A stretch of 64,000 nucleotides of DNA from an uncultured Roseateles sp. (GCF_963422335.1 NZ_OY729424.1:5642001-5706000); one strand, 5' to 3'; counted from the first letter of the stretch, positions 45,529 to 55,303 are shown. The notes: generated by a model from the sequence alone, not told the origin. Translations and numbers: made by a program.

Positions 45529-46773
45529 ATGCGCCAACTGCTGACCACCCTGCTCTGCTGCCTCTTCTGTCTGCTCGGCGTCGGGCCGCTGCAAGCCCAG
45601 GCCGACCCCTACGCCCGCGGCAAGGGCGCCGCCGTGGCGATAGGCGGCGCGCTGCGCTATGACAACGATGCGGTCTGGCAGCGTCTGATCGAGCTGGCCG
45701 GCGGCAAGGGGGCGCGCTTTGTCGTGTTCGCCAGTGCCTCGGGCGACCCGGCCAAATGGGGCGGCCGCATCGTCGAGGTGCTCAAGCGCCATGGCGCCGT
45801 GGCCGAGGCGCTGCCGGTTGCGCCCCTGCTCAAGGGCACGGACTACAAGGCCGCCGCCCGCGACCCGGCCCTGGTGGCCAAGGTGCGCGCCGCCACCGGC
45901 ATCTACTTCGCCGGCGGCGCGCAGGAGCGCATCACCCAGGCGCTGCTGGACGAGAGCGGCCAGCCCACGCCGGTGCTGCAGGCCGTCTGGGAGGTCTACC
46001 GCGCCGGTGGCGTGGTGGCCGGCAGCAGCGCTGGCGCCGCCATCATGAGCACGCAGATGTTCCGCGACCCGCCGGACGTGCTCAATGTGCTCAAGCAGGG
46101 CCTGGTCGAGGGCAAGGACATGGCACCCGGCCTGGGCTTCTTCGGCCCCGGGGTGTTCGTCGACCAGCACTTCCTGAGACGCGGCCGCTTTGGCCGCATG
46201 CTGCCGCTGATGCTGGCCAAGGGCTACACGCTAGGCGTCGGTGTCGATGAGAACTCGGCCGTGGTCCTGCAGGGCGACACGCTGGAGGTGATAGGCCACA
46301 AGGGTGCCTTGCTGGTGGACCTGGTCCAGGCCAGCAGCGACAAGCAGCAGGCAGACTTCAATCTGCGCAATGCCCGCCTGAGCTATCTGGAGCGCGGCGA
46401 CCGCTACCAGCTGGCCAGCCGCCAGGTGCTGCCCTCGCCGGCCAAGCTGGCCGAGAGCCGCATCGACCCGAACGCGGCCGACTTCAAGCCCGACAACAGC
46501 GACGCGCTGTACTACCCCGACATCCTCGGCGACACCGCCGTCAGCAATCTGATGAGCGCCCTGATCGACAACCCGCAGCGCGAGGTCATAGGCCTGGCCT
46601 TCGGTGCGCCCAACTCGCCCCGGCCCGAGCTCGGCTTCGAATTCCGCTTCCGCAAGGGCCCCGACAGCCTGGGCTATTACAGCGGCAGCAACGGCATCGA
46701 GGACTACACGGTGATCAATATCTACCTCGATGTGCAGCCGGTGCAGTTCGCCCGGCCGCTGTACCGAAGGTGA
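45529..46773 (+). CDS. Exported cyanophycinase-like peptidase (S51)
   Basis: 414 residues with a signal peptide (LLTTLLCCLFCLLGVGPLQAQA). The S51 peptidase domain shows FVVFASASGDPAKWGGRIVEVL, GIYFAGGAQERITQAL and the nucleophile S167 in GSSAGAAIMS, with VFVDQHFLRRGRFGRML and LGVGVDENSAVV. Cyanophycinases cut the Asp-Arg polymer cyanophycin; exported members may digest external polymer. The C-terminal 150 residues extend beyond the basic cyanophycinase fold. No cyanophycin synthetase is in the window. Start chosen at the ATG that gives a clean signal peptide. Confidence 0.88.
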   Translation: MRQLLTTLLCCLFCLLGVGPLQAQADPYARGKGAAVAIGGALRYDNDAVWQRLIELAGGKGARFVVFASASGDPAKWGGRIVEVLKRHGAVAEALPVAPLLKGTDYKAAARDPALVAKVRAATGIYFAGGAQERITQALLDESGQPTPVLQAVWEVYRAGGVVAGSSAGAAIMSTQMFRDPPDVLNVLKQGLVEGKDMAPGLGFFGPGVFVDQHFLRRGRFGRMLPLMLAKGYTLGVGVDENSAVVLQGDTLEVIGHKGALLVDLVQASSDKQQADFNLRNARLSYLERGDRYQLASRQVLPSPAKLAESRIDPNAADFKPDNSDALYYPDILGDTAVSNLMSALIDNPQREVIGLAFGAPNSPRPELGFEFRFRKGPDSLGYYSGSNGIEDYTVINIYLDVQPVQFARPLYRR

Positions 46774-47045
46774 TGCGCCGCGTGTGATTCGGGTCGGGCC
46801 GAGGCCATGTAACAGGCTGCGGACGGGCTTACATCTGCTCACCGGCGGCCCGCGCACTACTACTCAAACCAATGCCCGCCAACGCTTGGCAGCCCCAGCA
46901 GCCGAGCCTAGACTGACACCGTCTGTCCGAGAAGCCGAGTAGGGATCTCGTATCCGGTATGGCCCGCGCACTGCATCGCCCGCCCGTTGGCGTGACGATG
47001 CCTTGATTTACCTGGCCGTGCGGCCACATTTGTACGAGGTTCGTC

Positions 47046-49181
47046 ATGCCTGTTCTCGCCACGCTTGCTCTCGCGGCATCGTTGTCCAGTCTCCCGGAAT
47101 GCCCCTGGGACACCCGCCCGCAAAGCGCCTACACCGGCGATGTGGCCGCCGCTCTTGACCACTATGCCGACATGCCGGCCCCGGTGCGTGAGGCATTGAA
47201 AAAGCGGCTGCAGGTTCACCGCTTCGACGAACTGGTGCGCGTCGACCGCCAGGGCATACACGGGGCTCAGCGCTACGGCCCCGAGCTGCGCGACATGCAC
47301 TTCGCCAAGACCCTCTGCGCCAAGGTCACACTGGCCCAGTGGACCGAGCAGCAACTGGCCCTGGGCCTGGTCTACTGCGAAGCCAACTACTGTGTGATGG
47401 TGCCGACCGAGGGGCGCAATGTCGCTCGCGTCACGCGCCCGCTGCCGGCCAATCTGGCCGAAGCCTTGAACGAGATGGCCCAGCACCCGCCCGGGGCAGG
47501 CACCGCAACCGACACCTATGCCAAGGGCCGCATCCTCGTCATGGCCCGGGCCGGACTGTCCGAAAAGGAACTGGCCAAGACACTGGGCCAGCATGGCGGC
47601 AAGGGACGCCGGCTGGGCAAGAGCGACCTCTTCGTGGTCGATCTGCCGGCCCAGGCCTCGGAGACCGCCGTCGCTGCCCTGCTGGCCAAGCATCCGCAGC
47701 TGAAGTTTGCCGAGCTGGATCAGCGCATCGCCCCCGCGCTGGTGACCAATGACCCGTATCTGGGCAGCCAGTGGCATCTGAACAAGATCGGCGCGACCTC
47801 GGCCTGGGACAGTTCGCAGGGCAACGGCACGACGATTGCGATCCTCGACACCGGCGTCGATGGCACCCACCCCGACCTTTCGGCGCGCATGGTCGCGGGC
47901 TGGAATTTCTATGACAACAATGCCGACGCATCCGACGTCCTGGGCCATGGCACGGCGGTGGCCGGCGCGGCCGCCGCGTCGAGCAACAACGCCGTCGGCG
48001 TGGCCGGCGTGGCCGGCCAGGCGCGGATCATGCCGCTGCGCATCACCGACCCCAGCGGCTATGCCTACTGGAGCACGGTCGCGCAGGGCCTGACCTGGGC
48101 CGCCGACCAGGGGGCCAAGGTGGCCAACATCAGCTTCAACGGCGTGGCCGGCAGCCTGGCGGTACAGAACGCCGCACAGTACATGAAGAACAAGGGTGGC
48201 CTGGTGGTCGTCGCCGCCGGCAATAACGGCATCGATGAAAACCTGACCCCGACCACCACCATGATTCCGGTCTCCGCCACCGACCAGAACGATCTGCGCA
48301 CCAGCTGGTCCAGCTATGGCAGCTTCGTCGCCATCTCGGCGCCGGGCCAGGACATCTGGACCACCACCAAGGGCGGCGGCTATCAGGCCTGGTGGGGCAC
48401 CTCGCTGGCCAGCCCGGTGGTAGCCGGCGTGGTGGCGCAGATGCTGTCCGCCAAGCCGACGCTGAGCAATATCCAGCAGGAAAGCCTGCTCTACGCTTCG
48501 GCCACCGACCTGGGCACGGCCGGCCGGGACCCCTATTACGGCTACGGCCGCGTCAATGCCGCCGCCGCGGTGCAGGCCAGCCTGGCGGCATCGCCGCCGG
48601 CGGACACGCAAGCACCCATCGCGGCCATCGCGGCCCCCGCGGGCGGGGCGACGGTCAGCGCCTGGGTGGCGGTGAATGTCAATGCCAGCGACAACGTCGG
48701 CGTGGCCCGTGTCGAGTTGCGCGTCAATGGCAGCACGGTGGCCACCGACAACAGCGCGCCCTACGGCTTCAGCTGGGACTCGACCACCGTGCCCAACGGC
48801 ATGGTCAATCTGGTCGCGCAGGCCTTCGATGCCGCGGGCAACTCGGCCAGCTCGGCCACCATCACCGTCAATGTGGCCAATGGCGCCGGCATCGTCGCCG
48901 ACGTCACCCCGCCCGTGCTCACGCTGAGCAACCCGGTGAATGGCGCCAAGCTCAGCGGCAACACGGTCACGGTGACTGTAAACGCCACCGACAACAGCGG
49001 CGCCGCCGGCATCGCCCAGACCCTGTTCATCGACGGCGCGCAGGTGGCCAGCGGCAGTGGCGGCAGCCTCAGCTACAGCTGGAACATCCGCAAGGCAGCC
49101 GTGGGCTCGCACACCATCAAGGCGGTGGCCAAGGATGCAGCCGGCAACACCGCGACCCAGTCGATCTCGGTGAGCAAATAG
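47046..49181 (+). CDS. Exported subtilase (S8) with N-terminal MHF-type domain and two Ig-like domains
   Basis: 711 residues. After a signal peptide (LATLALAASLSS), residues about 60-130 contain RDMHFAKTLCAKVTLAQW...GLVYCEANYCVMVPTEGRNVARV, a small cysteine-containing domain otherwise found as stand-alone proteins in this bacterial group. A linker resembling a propeptide inhibitor follows, then the subtilase core with D268 in ILDTGVDGTHPDLS, H301 in GHGTAVAG and S453 in GTSLASPVVAG. The C terminus has two bacterial Ig-like repeats (DNVGVARVELRVNGSTVATDNS; PVLTLSNPVNGAKLSGNTV). Probably a secreted protease activated by removal of the N-terminal part. Confidence 0.88.
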   Translation: MPVLATLALAASLSSLPECPWDTRPQSAYTGDVAAALDHYADMPAPVREALKKRLQVHRFDELVRVDRQGIHGAQRYGPELRDMHFAKTLCAKVTLAQWTEQQLALGLVYCEANYCVMVPTEGRNVARVTRPLPANLAEALNEMAQHPPGAGTATDTYAKGRILVMARAGLSEKELAKTLGQHGGKGRRLGKSDLFVVDLPAQASETAVAALLAKHPQLKFAELDQRIAPALVTNDPYLGSQWHLNKIGATSAWDSSQGNGTTIAILDTGVDGTHPDLSARMVAGWNFYDNNADASDVLGHGTAVAGAAAASSNNAVGVAGVAGQARIMPLRITDPSGYAYWSTVAQGLTWAADQGAKVANISFNGVAGSLAVQNAAQYMKNKGGLVVVAAGNNGIDENLTPTTTMIPVSATDQNDLRTSWSSYGSFVAISAPGQDIWTTTKGGGYQAWWGTSLASPVVAGVVAQMLSAKPTLSNIQQESLLYASATDLGTAGRDPYYGYGRVNAAAAVQASLAASPPADTQAPIAAIAAPAGGATVSAWVAVNVNASDNVGVARVELRVNGSTVATDNSAPYGFSWDSTTVPNGMVNLVAQAFDAAGNSASSATITVNVANGAGIVADVTPPVLTLSNPVNGAKLSGNTVTVTVNATDNSGAAGIAQTLFIDGAQVASGSGGSLSYSWNIRKAAVGSHTIKAVAKDAAGNTATQSISVSK

Positions 49182-49188
49182 CGCATCG

Positions 49189-50271
49189 CTAGATCAGGCC
49201 GGGAATGAAGCGGTAGCGCACCCTGGCGGCGTAGGCGGCATAGTCGCCATCGACGCCGCGCAGATGGTCCTCCTCGGTCAAGGCGCGCAGCAGGTAGAGG
49301 GCTGCCCAGCCCAGCACCGACCCCAGTGCCTGCAAGCCGGTCAGGGTCGACTGGCCGAAGGCCATCGCCAGCGCGGGCATGGAGCCTATCAACCAGGCCA
49401 GGTTCTTACAGACATAGGCTGGGTGACGCACCAGGGCGTAGGGGCCGCGCGCCACGATGCCGCGGTGCGTCAGATTGCTGGCCTTCAGCCCCAAGGCCAG
49501 CGAACTCGCCGCATAGCCGGCCATCAGCAGCAGCAGCAGCAGATTCATCACGAGGTGGATGGTCGGGTTGTCAAAGTGCGGGAACTCGCTCAGCTGCGAC
49601 CCGAGCAGGACCTGGGTCAGGCCATTGAATGGCGGGTAGCACAGCAAGGCCGCGCCCCAGCCCAGCCAGCTCGGATCCACCGAGCGAATCGTATTGCCCA
49701 GCCGCGGCAATTCGATCAGATAGCCCAGGGTGAAGGCCGCCACATCGACCAGCAGCAGCAATTGCAGGGCCAGCCAGTAGCCGTGGCGGTTGAACAGGAG
49801 CAGCCAGTCGTCGGCAGGGCCAGTCAGCAGCAGCGCGCCATGCGACCAGCCGTTGACGCAGAAGATCATCAGCGACAGGCCCATCAACGGCCCGAAGAAA
49901 CACTTGAGCAGGGTGGCCAGCAGTGCCTGTCGATCCACCGGCGCCAGCCCCGCCTTGCGCATGCGCCTGGGGGCCTGCGCAAACGCAGCCAGCAGGCACC
50001 AGCAGCGCAGGGACTTGGAGCAGCCTGGCTGGCTTTCGCTCAGCTGCCAGGCTGCCACCGCGATGGCGTAGGCCAGCGCCGCCCCCACCAGAAACTCCAT
50101 GCCGCTGAACGAGAATCCGGCCAAGGCAAAGCGCGTTGAGAGCTGCCTGTGGTTGTACGGCGCCAGGGCATAGATCCCACAGGCCAGCGCAATCGTGGCC
50201 AGCGAAGCCGCCAGATTGCACAGCCGCCAATGCAGTTCGGAACGACCGGCGATGACGACCTCGGCCTGCAT
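49189..50271 (-). CDS. ICMT/PEMT-like membrane methyltransferase
   Basis: 360-residue inner-membrane protein with seven to eight hydrophobic helices. The C terminus has GPYALVRHPAYVCKNLAW and a later E-x5-Y..Y..RVRYRFIPGL, the signature of isoprenylcysteine carboxyl methyltransferase-like proteins that bind S-adenosylmethionine. In bacteria these modify lipids or other hydrophobic acceptors; the acceptor here is unknown. It converges on the protease gene. Confidence 0.75.
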   Translation of the reverse strand: MQAEVVIAGRSELHWRLCNLAASLATIALACGIYALAPYNHRQLSTRFALAGFSFSGMEFLVGAALAYAIAVAAWQLSESQPGCSKSLRCWCLLAAFAQAPRRMRKAGLAPVDRQALLATLLKCFFGPLMGLSLMIFCVNGWSHGALLLTGPADDWLLLFNRHGYWLALQLLLLVDVAAFTLGYLIELPRLGNTIRSVDPSWLGWGAALLCYPPFNGLTQVLLGSQLSEFPHFDNPTIHLVMNLLLLLLMAGYAASSLALGLKASNLTHRGIVARGPYALVRHPAYVCKNLAWLIGSMPALAMAFGQSTLTGLQALGSVLGWAALYLLRALTEEDHLRGVDGDYAAYAARVRYRFIPGLI

Positions 50272-50306
50272 CGATCAAGCCAGCACGGCAGCGCTGCGGT
50301 GGCCCG

Positions 50307-50330
50307 AAAAAAAACCCCGCGGCGCGGGGT
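50307..50330 (-). terminator. Intrinsic terminator of the PEP-CTERM gene
   Basis: On the minus strand ACCCCGC-GCC-GCGGGGT forms a 7-bp stem and is followed by a run of eight T. It lies 30 bp after the PEP-CTERM stop. Confidence 0.85.
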
Positions 50331-50359
50331 CTTTCGGCCTGCGGGCCAAGGCCTGCCGA

Positions 50360-51202
50360 TCAGAGCTTGGCGGTGGCACTGCGGCGTGCCCAGAAGCTGG
50401 CACCGAGCAAACCCATGGCCAGCAGCACCAGCGAACCGGAATTGGGCTCGGGCACTTGCCCGCCGCTGCCCGGGGTGCCACCACTGCCGGGCGTACCGCC
50501 GCTGCCCGGGGTGCCGCCGCTGCTGCCTCCTCCTCCCATGCCCGACTGGGCGTCGTGTGAGAACGGTGCGAAGTCGTCAATGCCTATGGTGGTCAGGCAA
50601 GTGGCCTTGCCGTGGCAAGCCTGCACCGTCGAGTCATACAGGTCGAAGTGCAAGGCGGCGGCCGCAGACAGATTGGTGACATCGATGTCGAACTCGGCCC
50701 AATACAGGTCACCAACGCCCAGCCCGCTGAACACCACGCCGGCCAGGCTGGCATTGCTCTGCACATCAACCGAGCTGGCCTTGTTCATGCTGTTGAAGTT
50801 GAACTTGAACTCGGAGAAATAGGTGTCGAAGATGCCGTGGTCCTGCAGATTGCCACCGGCACCGGGGACGGCGCCGAGTGGCGGGCTGCCGTAGGTCATG
50901 CCCGTGGTGGCATTGACCGAGGTCGCGCCAAAGCTGAACGAACCCAGGGTGGCTGGCGCGCTGGTCTTCGGTGCCAGTGCGGCCGAAACAAAGAAGTCAC
51001 CGGTGACAAGGGCCGACGGGTCACCGGGGTTCAGGAAAGCATACAGCTTGAAGGTGTTGCTGCCGGCCACCGAGGTCTCCGTGCCACCATCGTAGGTGCC
51101 ACCCAGGATACCCAGCTGCAAGGTCGGCAAGGCCGCCGCGGGGAAGGTCGTCAGGCTCAAACTCATCGCCGCGACAAGGGCCGCAATCTTCATTTGCTTC
51201 AT
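50360..51202 (-). CDS. PEP-CTERM sorting-domain protein
   Basis: 280-residue exported protein. A signal peptide (IAALVAAMSLSLTTFPAAA) begins it, a beta-rich domain of unknown function follows, then a Gly/Ser/Thr/Pro repeat (GGTPGS three times) as spacer. The C terminus is VPEPNSGSLVLLAMGLLGASFWARRSA: PEP box, hydrophobic helix and basic cluster, which exosortase/archaeosortase-type systems cut. It is probably exopolysaccharide- or surface-associated. No exosortase is in the window. Start at 51202 is favoured by GGAG six bases upstream; an ATG at 51193 is possible. Confidence 0.88.
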   Translation of the reverse strand: MKQMKIAALVAAMSLSLTTFPAAALPTLQLGILGGTYDGGTETSVAGSNTFKLYAFLNPGDPSALVTGDFFVSAALAPKTSAPATLGSFSFGATSVNATTGMTYGSPPLGAVPGAGGNLQDHGIFDTYFSEFKFNFNSMNKASSVDVQSNASLAGVVFSGLGVGDLYWAEFDIDVTNLSAAAALHFDLYDSTVQACHGKATCLTTIGIDDFAPFSHDAQSGMGGGGSSGGTPGSGGTPGSGGTPGSGGQVPEPNSGSLVLLAMGLLGASFWARRSATAKL

Positions 51203-51521
51203 GACACGCTCCACGCTTGGGTTTGCAAAGGCAGGCGGTTACAAAGCAGCAAATTCCGTGCCAAATGCGCCTTTTTGATCGTTTGTATCAAATAAATCAA
51301 CGGCTTAGGTAAAAACTACCTCAAGAGCAATCCGCATGCCCACCGCGATTCGTCAAATTTTTCGACAGTTGAGACGCACGGCGAGCCTGAGGTTCTACCG
51401 CCGGTGCGGCAGCTGACGCATGGCTCCACAAGGCGGGCAAGCCGCAGGCGGCTGGCTCTTTCGGGCGATGCCCGGCTCGGCCGCGGTGGGCAGACTGCTC
51501 TCCACGCTCAGGAGCCCTGCC
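51203..51521. other. Divergent spacer, promoter of the PEP-CTERM gene
   Basis: About 320 bp. The part next to the PEP-CTERM gene is AT-rich (TTTGTATCAAATAAATC near 51281-51297) and should contain its promoter. I see no gene in it. Confidence 0.4.
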
Positions 51522-52517
51522 ATGAACCCACCGACCGATACCACCCCCGACCGCGCAGCACCCCTGCTGCCCTGGCCGGTGCTGCTGCCCTTGCTGATCC
51601 TCGTCTGCCTGTGGGGGCTGGCGCAGAACAGCGGCGCCGCGCCGACGGCCGAGAAGCGCCTGCGCCTGACACTGGAGCTCAGCGTCGAGGGCGACAGCAG
51701 CTGGCAGCATGCCGGCGACTCGTCGAAAAGCCGCACGCAGCGCCAGTACAAGCTGGTGACGTTTCTGCGCTCGGACGGCCAGTTGCAGGAGTTCAACCCC
51801 AAGGACCCCCAATACGCCCAGCAGATGATGGACCGCGCCGCCCAGGTGCAGGTCCGCGTCGCCAAGGCCCAGGGCCGACAGGCACCGCAGGCGATGACGA
51901 TGCAGCAGATGGCCGAGCGCGCCCAGCAGCTCAAGGCCAGCTGCGGCGAGAACAAAGACTGCCTGATGCGCGCGGCGATGGAGCTGTCCACGCTGCGCGT
52001 GCTGCCGGCTGGAGGCAGCGCGGCGCCGCTCGCCGACACGCTGGACACCCCGCCCGAGCCCCGCTACCTCAGTTTCCATGGCTTCGACGCCTGCGGCGCG
52101 CAGTTCCACGAGGTGGTCAACGATCAGGCCGAGGGCCAGTACGCCGATGTGCAGGGCCCGGTGCCCTGGCGCTCGACCAGCAAGGCCGAGGGCGGCCTCA
52201 AGCCCGACGGCCTGCGCCTGCTGTGCCTGAACCACAGCCTGGTGCTGGACACCAAGACCCAGACCTTCATGACCGACGCCGGCCTGTTCCTGCCCGAGAC
52301 GGCGGGCCGCCACACCCGCACCGAGCGCGGCCGCACCGACACCCACGAGGGCGAGATGCAGGCCATTCCCAGCGCCGGCACCTGGCTGGCCGAGCGCACG
52401 CGGCAGGCGCCGCGCAGGGGCAGTGCCACCGTCAGCCTGCCGGCGATGGCCAAGGGCTCCGGCCAGGTGCAGGGCACGCTGAATCTGAAACTGAGCTGGA
52501 AGCTGGAAGACGTCTGA
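51522..52517 (+). CDS. Membrane-anchored protein of unknown function
   Basis: 331 residues. One hydrophobic helix near the N terminus (LLPWPVLLPLLILVCLWGLA) serves as signal anchor; the rest is probably periplasmic. The segment LRLTLELSVEGDSSW..HAGDSSKSRTQRQYKLVTFLRSDGQLQEFNP suggests a beta-rich domain, and CGENKDCL and FDACGAQFHEV hold cysteines that could form disulfides. I recognise no family. The ATG at 51522 has AGGAG eight bases before it. Confidence 0.7.
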   Translation: MNPPTDTTPDRAAPLLPWPVLLPLLILVCLWGLAQNSGAAPTAEKRLRLTLELSVEGDSSWQHAGDSSKSRTQRQYKLVTFLRSDGQLQEFNPKDPQYAQQMMDRAAQVQVRVAKAQGRQAPQAMTMQQMAERAQQLKASCGENKDCLMRAAMELSTLRVLPAGGSAAPLADTLDTPPEPRYLSFHGFDACGAQFHEVVNDQAEGQYADVQGPVPWRSTSKAEGGLKPDGLRLLCLNHSLVLDTKTQTFMTDAGLFLPETAGRHTRTERGRTDTHEGEMQAIPSAGTWLAERTRQAPRRGSATVSLPAMAKGSGQVQGTLNLKLSWKLEDV

Positions 52518-52544
52518 GCGCTGCGGTCTCGGGCCGCGGCCGAC

Positions 52545-55085
52545 TCAAGCGTTGATCAGCTGCGGCTCCGAACCGGCCCCGGCACTCAGCCAGCGTTGCA
52601 ACTCGTCGACCTCGATCAAGGTCAGCATCGCCGCAGCGGGCCCGGCACCACGCACCAGGCGCTCGCGGCCGGTGGCGCCCAGGCCACCGAGCGAGGGGCT
52701 GGGCCGGGCGGCGCCGAGTGCCACACTGAACACCGGTCCCAGCTCCTGCACGCGCAGGGCCAGGCGCTGGCCACGCCCGCCCTGGCAGACCAGCACCGGT
52801 GCGTCCGCTTCGGCGCAGGGCCGGCCGCCGCGCAGCAGGCCCAGGTCCAGCACCGGCAGCATCTGCCCGCCGTGATTCAGCATGCCGATCAGCGCCGCGG
52901 GTGCATTGGGCATGCCGGCAATGCGCGGCCGCTCCAGCGCCTCCAGCGTCTGCTGTGCGGGCAGGCCCAGCCACTGGCCGTCGACCAGAAAGCTGGCAAT
53001 GTCCAGCAGTTCCCCGGCCTGTGGCGGGGTCTCGGGCGGCACAAAGGAGGCGGGAGCCGAGCCCGCCGCGGCCAAGCGTGTACCCAGCGGCACCAGCATC
53101 ACGGCCGCCACGTCATGATCCGAGCGGGCAGCGCCGCGCCGGTACTCGCGGTAGCCGGCAGACATCGCAATGCCCACCGCATGCACGACGCCGTCCAACT
53201 CCAGCTCGGTGCGCTGCGTCTCGCCGGCGCCCAGGTCCAGCAGCGAAGCGGACAGCGGCCCCATGGCGCCGGCCGCCCAGCGCGGATCGCCAGAGGCCAC
53301 CACGCGCCCGTCGCGGCTGAGCAGCAAGGCGCTGCCCTGCCCCTCCTGCGGCAGTGCGTCACGCAGCATGGCCGTGAACTGCGGCGCGCCGTCGAAGACG
53401 ATGGCCACGCCGCCCAGCACCCGGGCCTCGTCGTCCGGCGCCGGCAGCGCGGCGGCATAGACGTAGGTGGGCGTGTCGCCCGCCTCGCCGTAAAGCCCGC
53501 AGGCCTGGTGCGGCGAGACGACGAAGCGCTCGCGGTCGCGCAAGGCCAAGGCCTCGGCCACCCAGGCCTGCTCCAGCCGCTGGCCGATGCGATGGCCCTG
53601 CGCCGGATCCGATACGGCGACGATGCGGCCCTGCGCATCGAACACCAGCAGCAGGGCATAGACGGTGTACAGGCTGTTGATGTGGCGCAGGCGCTGGCCG
53701 GCGACCTCGGCCGAGCCGCCGGCCAGCGCCTGCTGCAGCTCGCCGTCCAGCGCCCACCAGCGGCAGTCATTGGCGCGCTCGTAGAGGTTGCGGTCCATGA
53801 TGTCGATGGCCAGCCGGGCATGGAACTGGGCCGCATCGAACACCGCCGCCAGCGCCGCGCCATGCAGATTGCCGATCGCCTGCTCGAACACCTGGCGCAG
53901 CTGCTGGCCGGTGCGCTCGACCTCGTTGAGCAGGGTCACGGCAAAGCCGCCGGATTCACCCGCGGCAGCGGTCAGCCGGCTGCGCAGCTTGCCATTCCAC
54001 AGCGAGCGCGACAGATCACGCTGGATGCGCCGCGCCTCCAGCGGAATGCCGCGCAGCTCGGCGTCGAACAGCTCCCGGGTGTCCACGCTGGCGGCCAGGT
54101 GCTCGAAGCCCGGGTCAAAGCCCTCCCGCTCAGCTTCTTCATCGAAGGCATGCTCCACCGGCAGCAGGGCCAGGGCCGACCAGCCCGGTCCGCAATAGCC
54201 CTCGTAGCCGCTGGCAGCGGCCGGCACGGCCAGATAGTCGCGGCCGGCGAACACCAGCCGGTGCTGCCCGGAGGCCGGCAGCTGCGCGCCAGGCGGCAGC
54301 TGCCAGGGATCCGAACTGACGAGCACGCGGGACTCGGCATCGAGCAGCAGGATCACCGTGCGGTCCTGCTGTGCCAGCAGCTGGCGGAACACGCCGGCCA
54401 TCTCATCGGCCAGGCGGAAACTCAGGCACAGCACGCCGGCCGTGCCATCGGCGGCGCGCACCGCGCTGGCGTAGATCAGGCCGCTGCGCCCACCGAGCAG
54501 TTCGGTCGCGCCGAAACGCTCGACAAAGGGCGTGCCGGGGCGCAGCGCCTCGGCAATCAGCGGATCGGCGCTGTGGGTGGTGGTGACGCTGCGGTCCAGC
54601 CGCGCCAGCACCAGGCCCTGGGACGACAGCACGACGATGTCGTCGTAGACCGAATACTTGGCCACGTAGGCTCGAAAGCGCGCCTCCAGCGCGGGCCGCG
54701 CATCGGCCGCTGCGGCGCCGCCCGCCACCAGCGCGCGCAGCGGTGCGTCGGCGGCCAGAAAGCCGACATCGGCCGTGCGCTCGAACAGATTGCGCACCAG
54801 GATGTCGATCGCCACCTGGGCCTTGCCTCGCAGGCGCTGCACGGCGTTGTCGAGCTGGCGTCGGGCCAGGCTGTCGAGCAGGCTGCCGGTCAGCGACTGG
54901 AAGGCGCTGCGCGTATGCGCCATGTCGGTGGCCGCCCCGCTCATCTGGCCCAGCAGGGCCAGGCTGTCCCAGGCGCCCTGCAGGCGCAGCAGGCCCTCGC
55001 GGTGTTCTTCCACCAGCGGCATATGCCGCACAAACGGCGCCACTTCTGCCGTGAAGGGCAGCCCCCTGCGCCAAACCTTGCTCAT
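52545..55085 (-). CDS. Tandem Cache-like sensor fused to CheW domain, apparently soluble
   Basis: 846 residues. Two similar halves each begin with a long helix (AQVAIDILVRNLFERTADVGFLA at about 90; ARLAIDIMDRNLYERANDCRWWA at about 435) and continue with a Cache/PAS-like sensor: YDDIVVLSSQGLVLARLD and YALLLVFDAQGRIVAVSDP. The last 170 residues are a CheW domain (ASFLVDGQWLGLPAQQTLEAL, GMLNHGGQMLPVLDLG). I find no transmembrane helix, so it would sense a cytoplasmic ligand and pass it to a chemotaxis array. The ATG at 55085 has GGGAG upstream; an ATG near 55130 is possible. No CheA or MCP gene is adjacent. Confidence 0.75.
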   Translation of the reverse strand: MSKVWRRGLPFTAEVAPFVRHMPLVEEHREGLLRLQGAWDSLALLGQMSGAATDMAHTRSAFQSLTGSLLDSLARRQLDNAVQRLRGKAQVAIDILVRNLFERTADVGFLAADAPLRALVAGGAAAADARPALEARFRAYVAKYSVYDDIVVLSSQGLVLARLDRSVTTTHSADPLIAEALRPGTPFVERFGATELLGGRSGLIYASAVRAADGTAGVLCLSFRLADEMAGVFRQLLAQQDRTVILLLDAESRVLVSSDPWQLPPGAQLPASGQHRLVFAGRDYLAVPAAASGYEGYCGPGWSALALLPVEHAFDEEAEREGFDPGFEHLAASVDTRELFDAELRGIPLEARRIQRDLSRSLWNGKLRSRLTAAAGESGGFAVTLLNEVERTGQQLRQVFEQAIGNLHGAALAAVFDAAQFHARLAIDIMDRNLYERANDCRWWALDGELQQALAGGSAEVAGQRLRHINSLYTVYALLLVFDAQGRIVAVSDPAQGHRIGQRLEQAWVAEALALRDRERFVVSPHQACGLYGEAGDTPTYVYAAALPAPDDEARVLGGVAIVFDGAPQFTAMLRDALPQEGQGSALLLSRDGRVVASGDPRWAAGAMGPLSASLLDLGAGETQRTELELDGVVHAVGIAMSAGYREYRRGAARSDHDVAAVMLVPLGTRLAAAGSAPASFVPPETPPQAGELLDIASFLVDGQWLGLPAQQTLEALERPRIAGMPNAPAALIGMLNHGGQMLPVLDLGLLRGGRPCAEADAPVLVCQGGRGQRLALRVQELGPVFSVALGAARPSPSLGGLGATGRERLVRGAGPAAAMLTLIEVDELQRWLSAGAGSEPQLINA

Positions 55086-55303
55086 CGCTCCCACCCTTCG
55101 CAAAAAACGCTGCAGTGTGGGCCTCATCGGTGCATGGTCCGGTTGACCTGAGCCCGGTTGCGGCGGGTCAGGCGCGAGATGCGCACAAGCGACGCCTATT
55201 TGCTGTGGCTCGGTGCGTGACGCACAAAAACAGGGCTGCGCACGGTGTTGGTGCCAGCCGTCACCGCAGGCGCTTTGCGCAGGTCGGTGCGGCCGGGGCC
55301 CGG

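Noticed and set aside
46908..49112. 734-codon open frame antisense to the subtilase gene
   Set aside because: Shadow of a GC-rich gene; the sense strand has the full catalytic triad and a signal peptide.
50450..50525. Short tandem repeat that might suggest a CRISPR or phase-variable tract
   Set aside because: It encodes GGTPGS repeats in frame within the PEP-CTERM protein; there are no spacers.
52596..55151. 851-codon open frame antisense to the Cache-CheW gene
   Set aside because: Low-complexity Gln/Arg/Ala translation with no domain; the opposite strand has clear domains.
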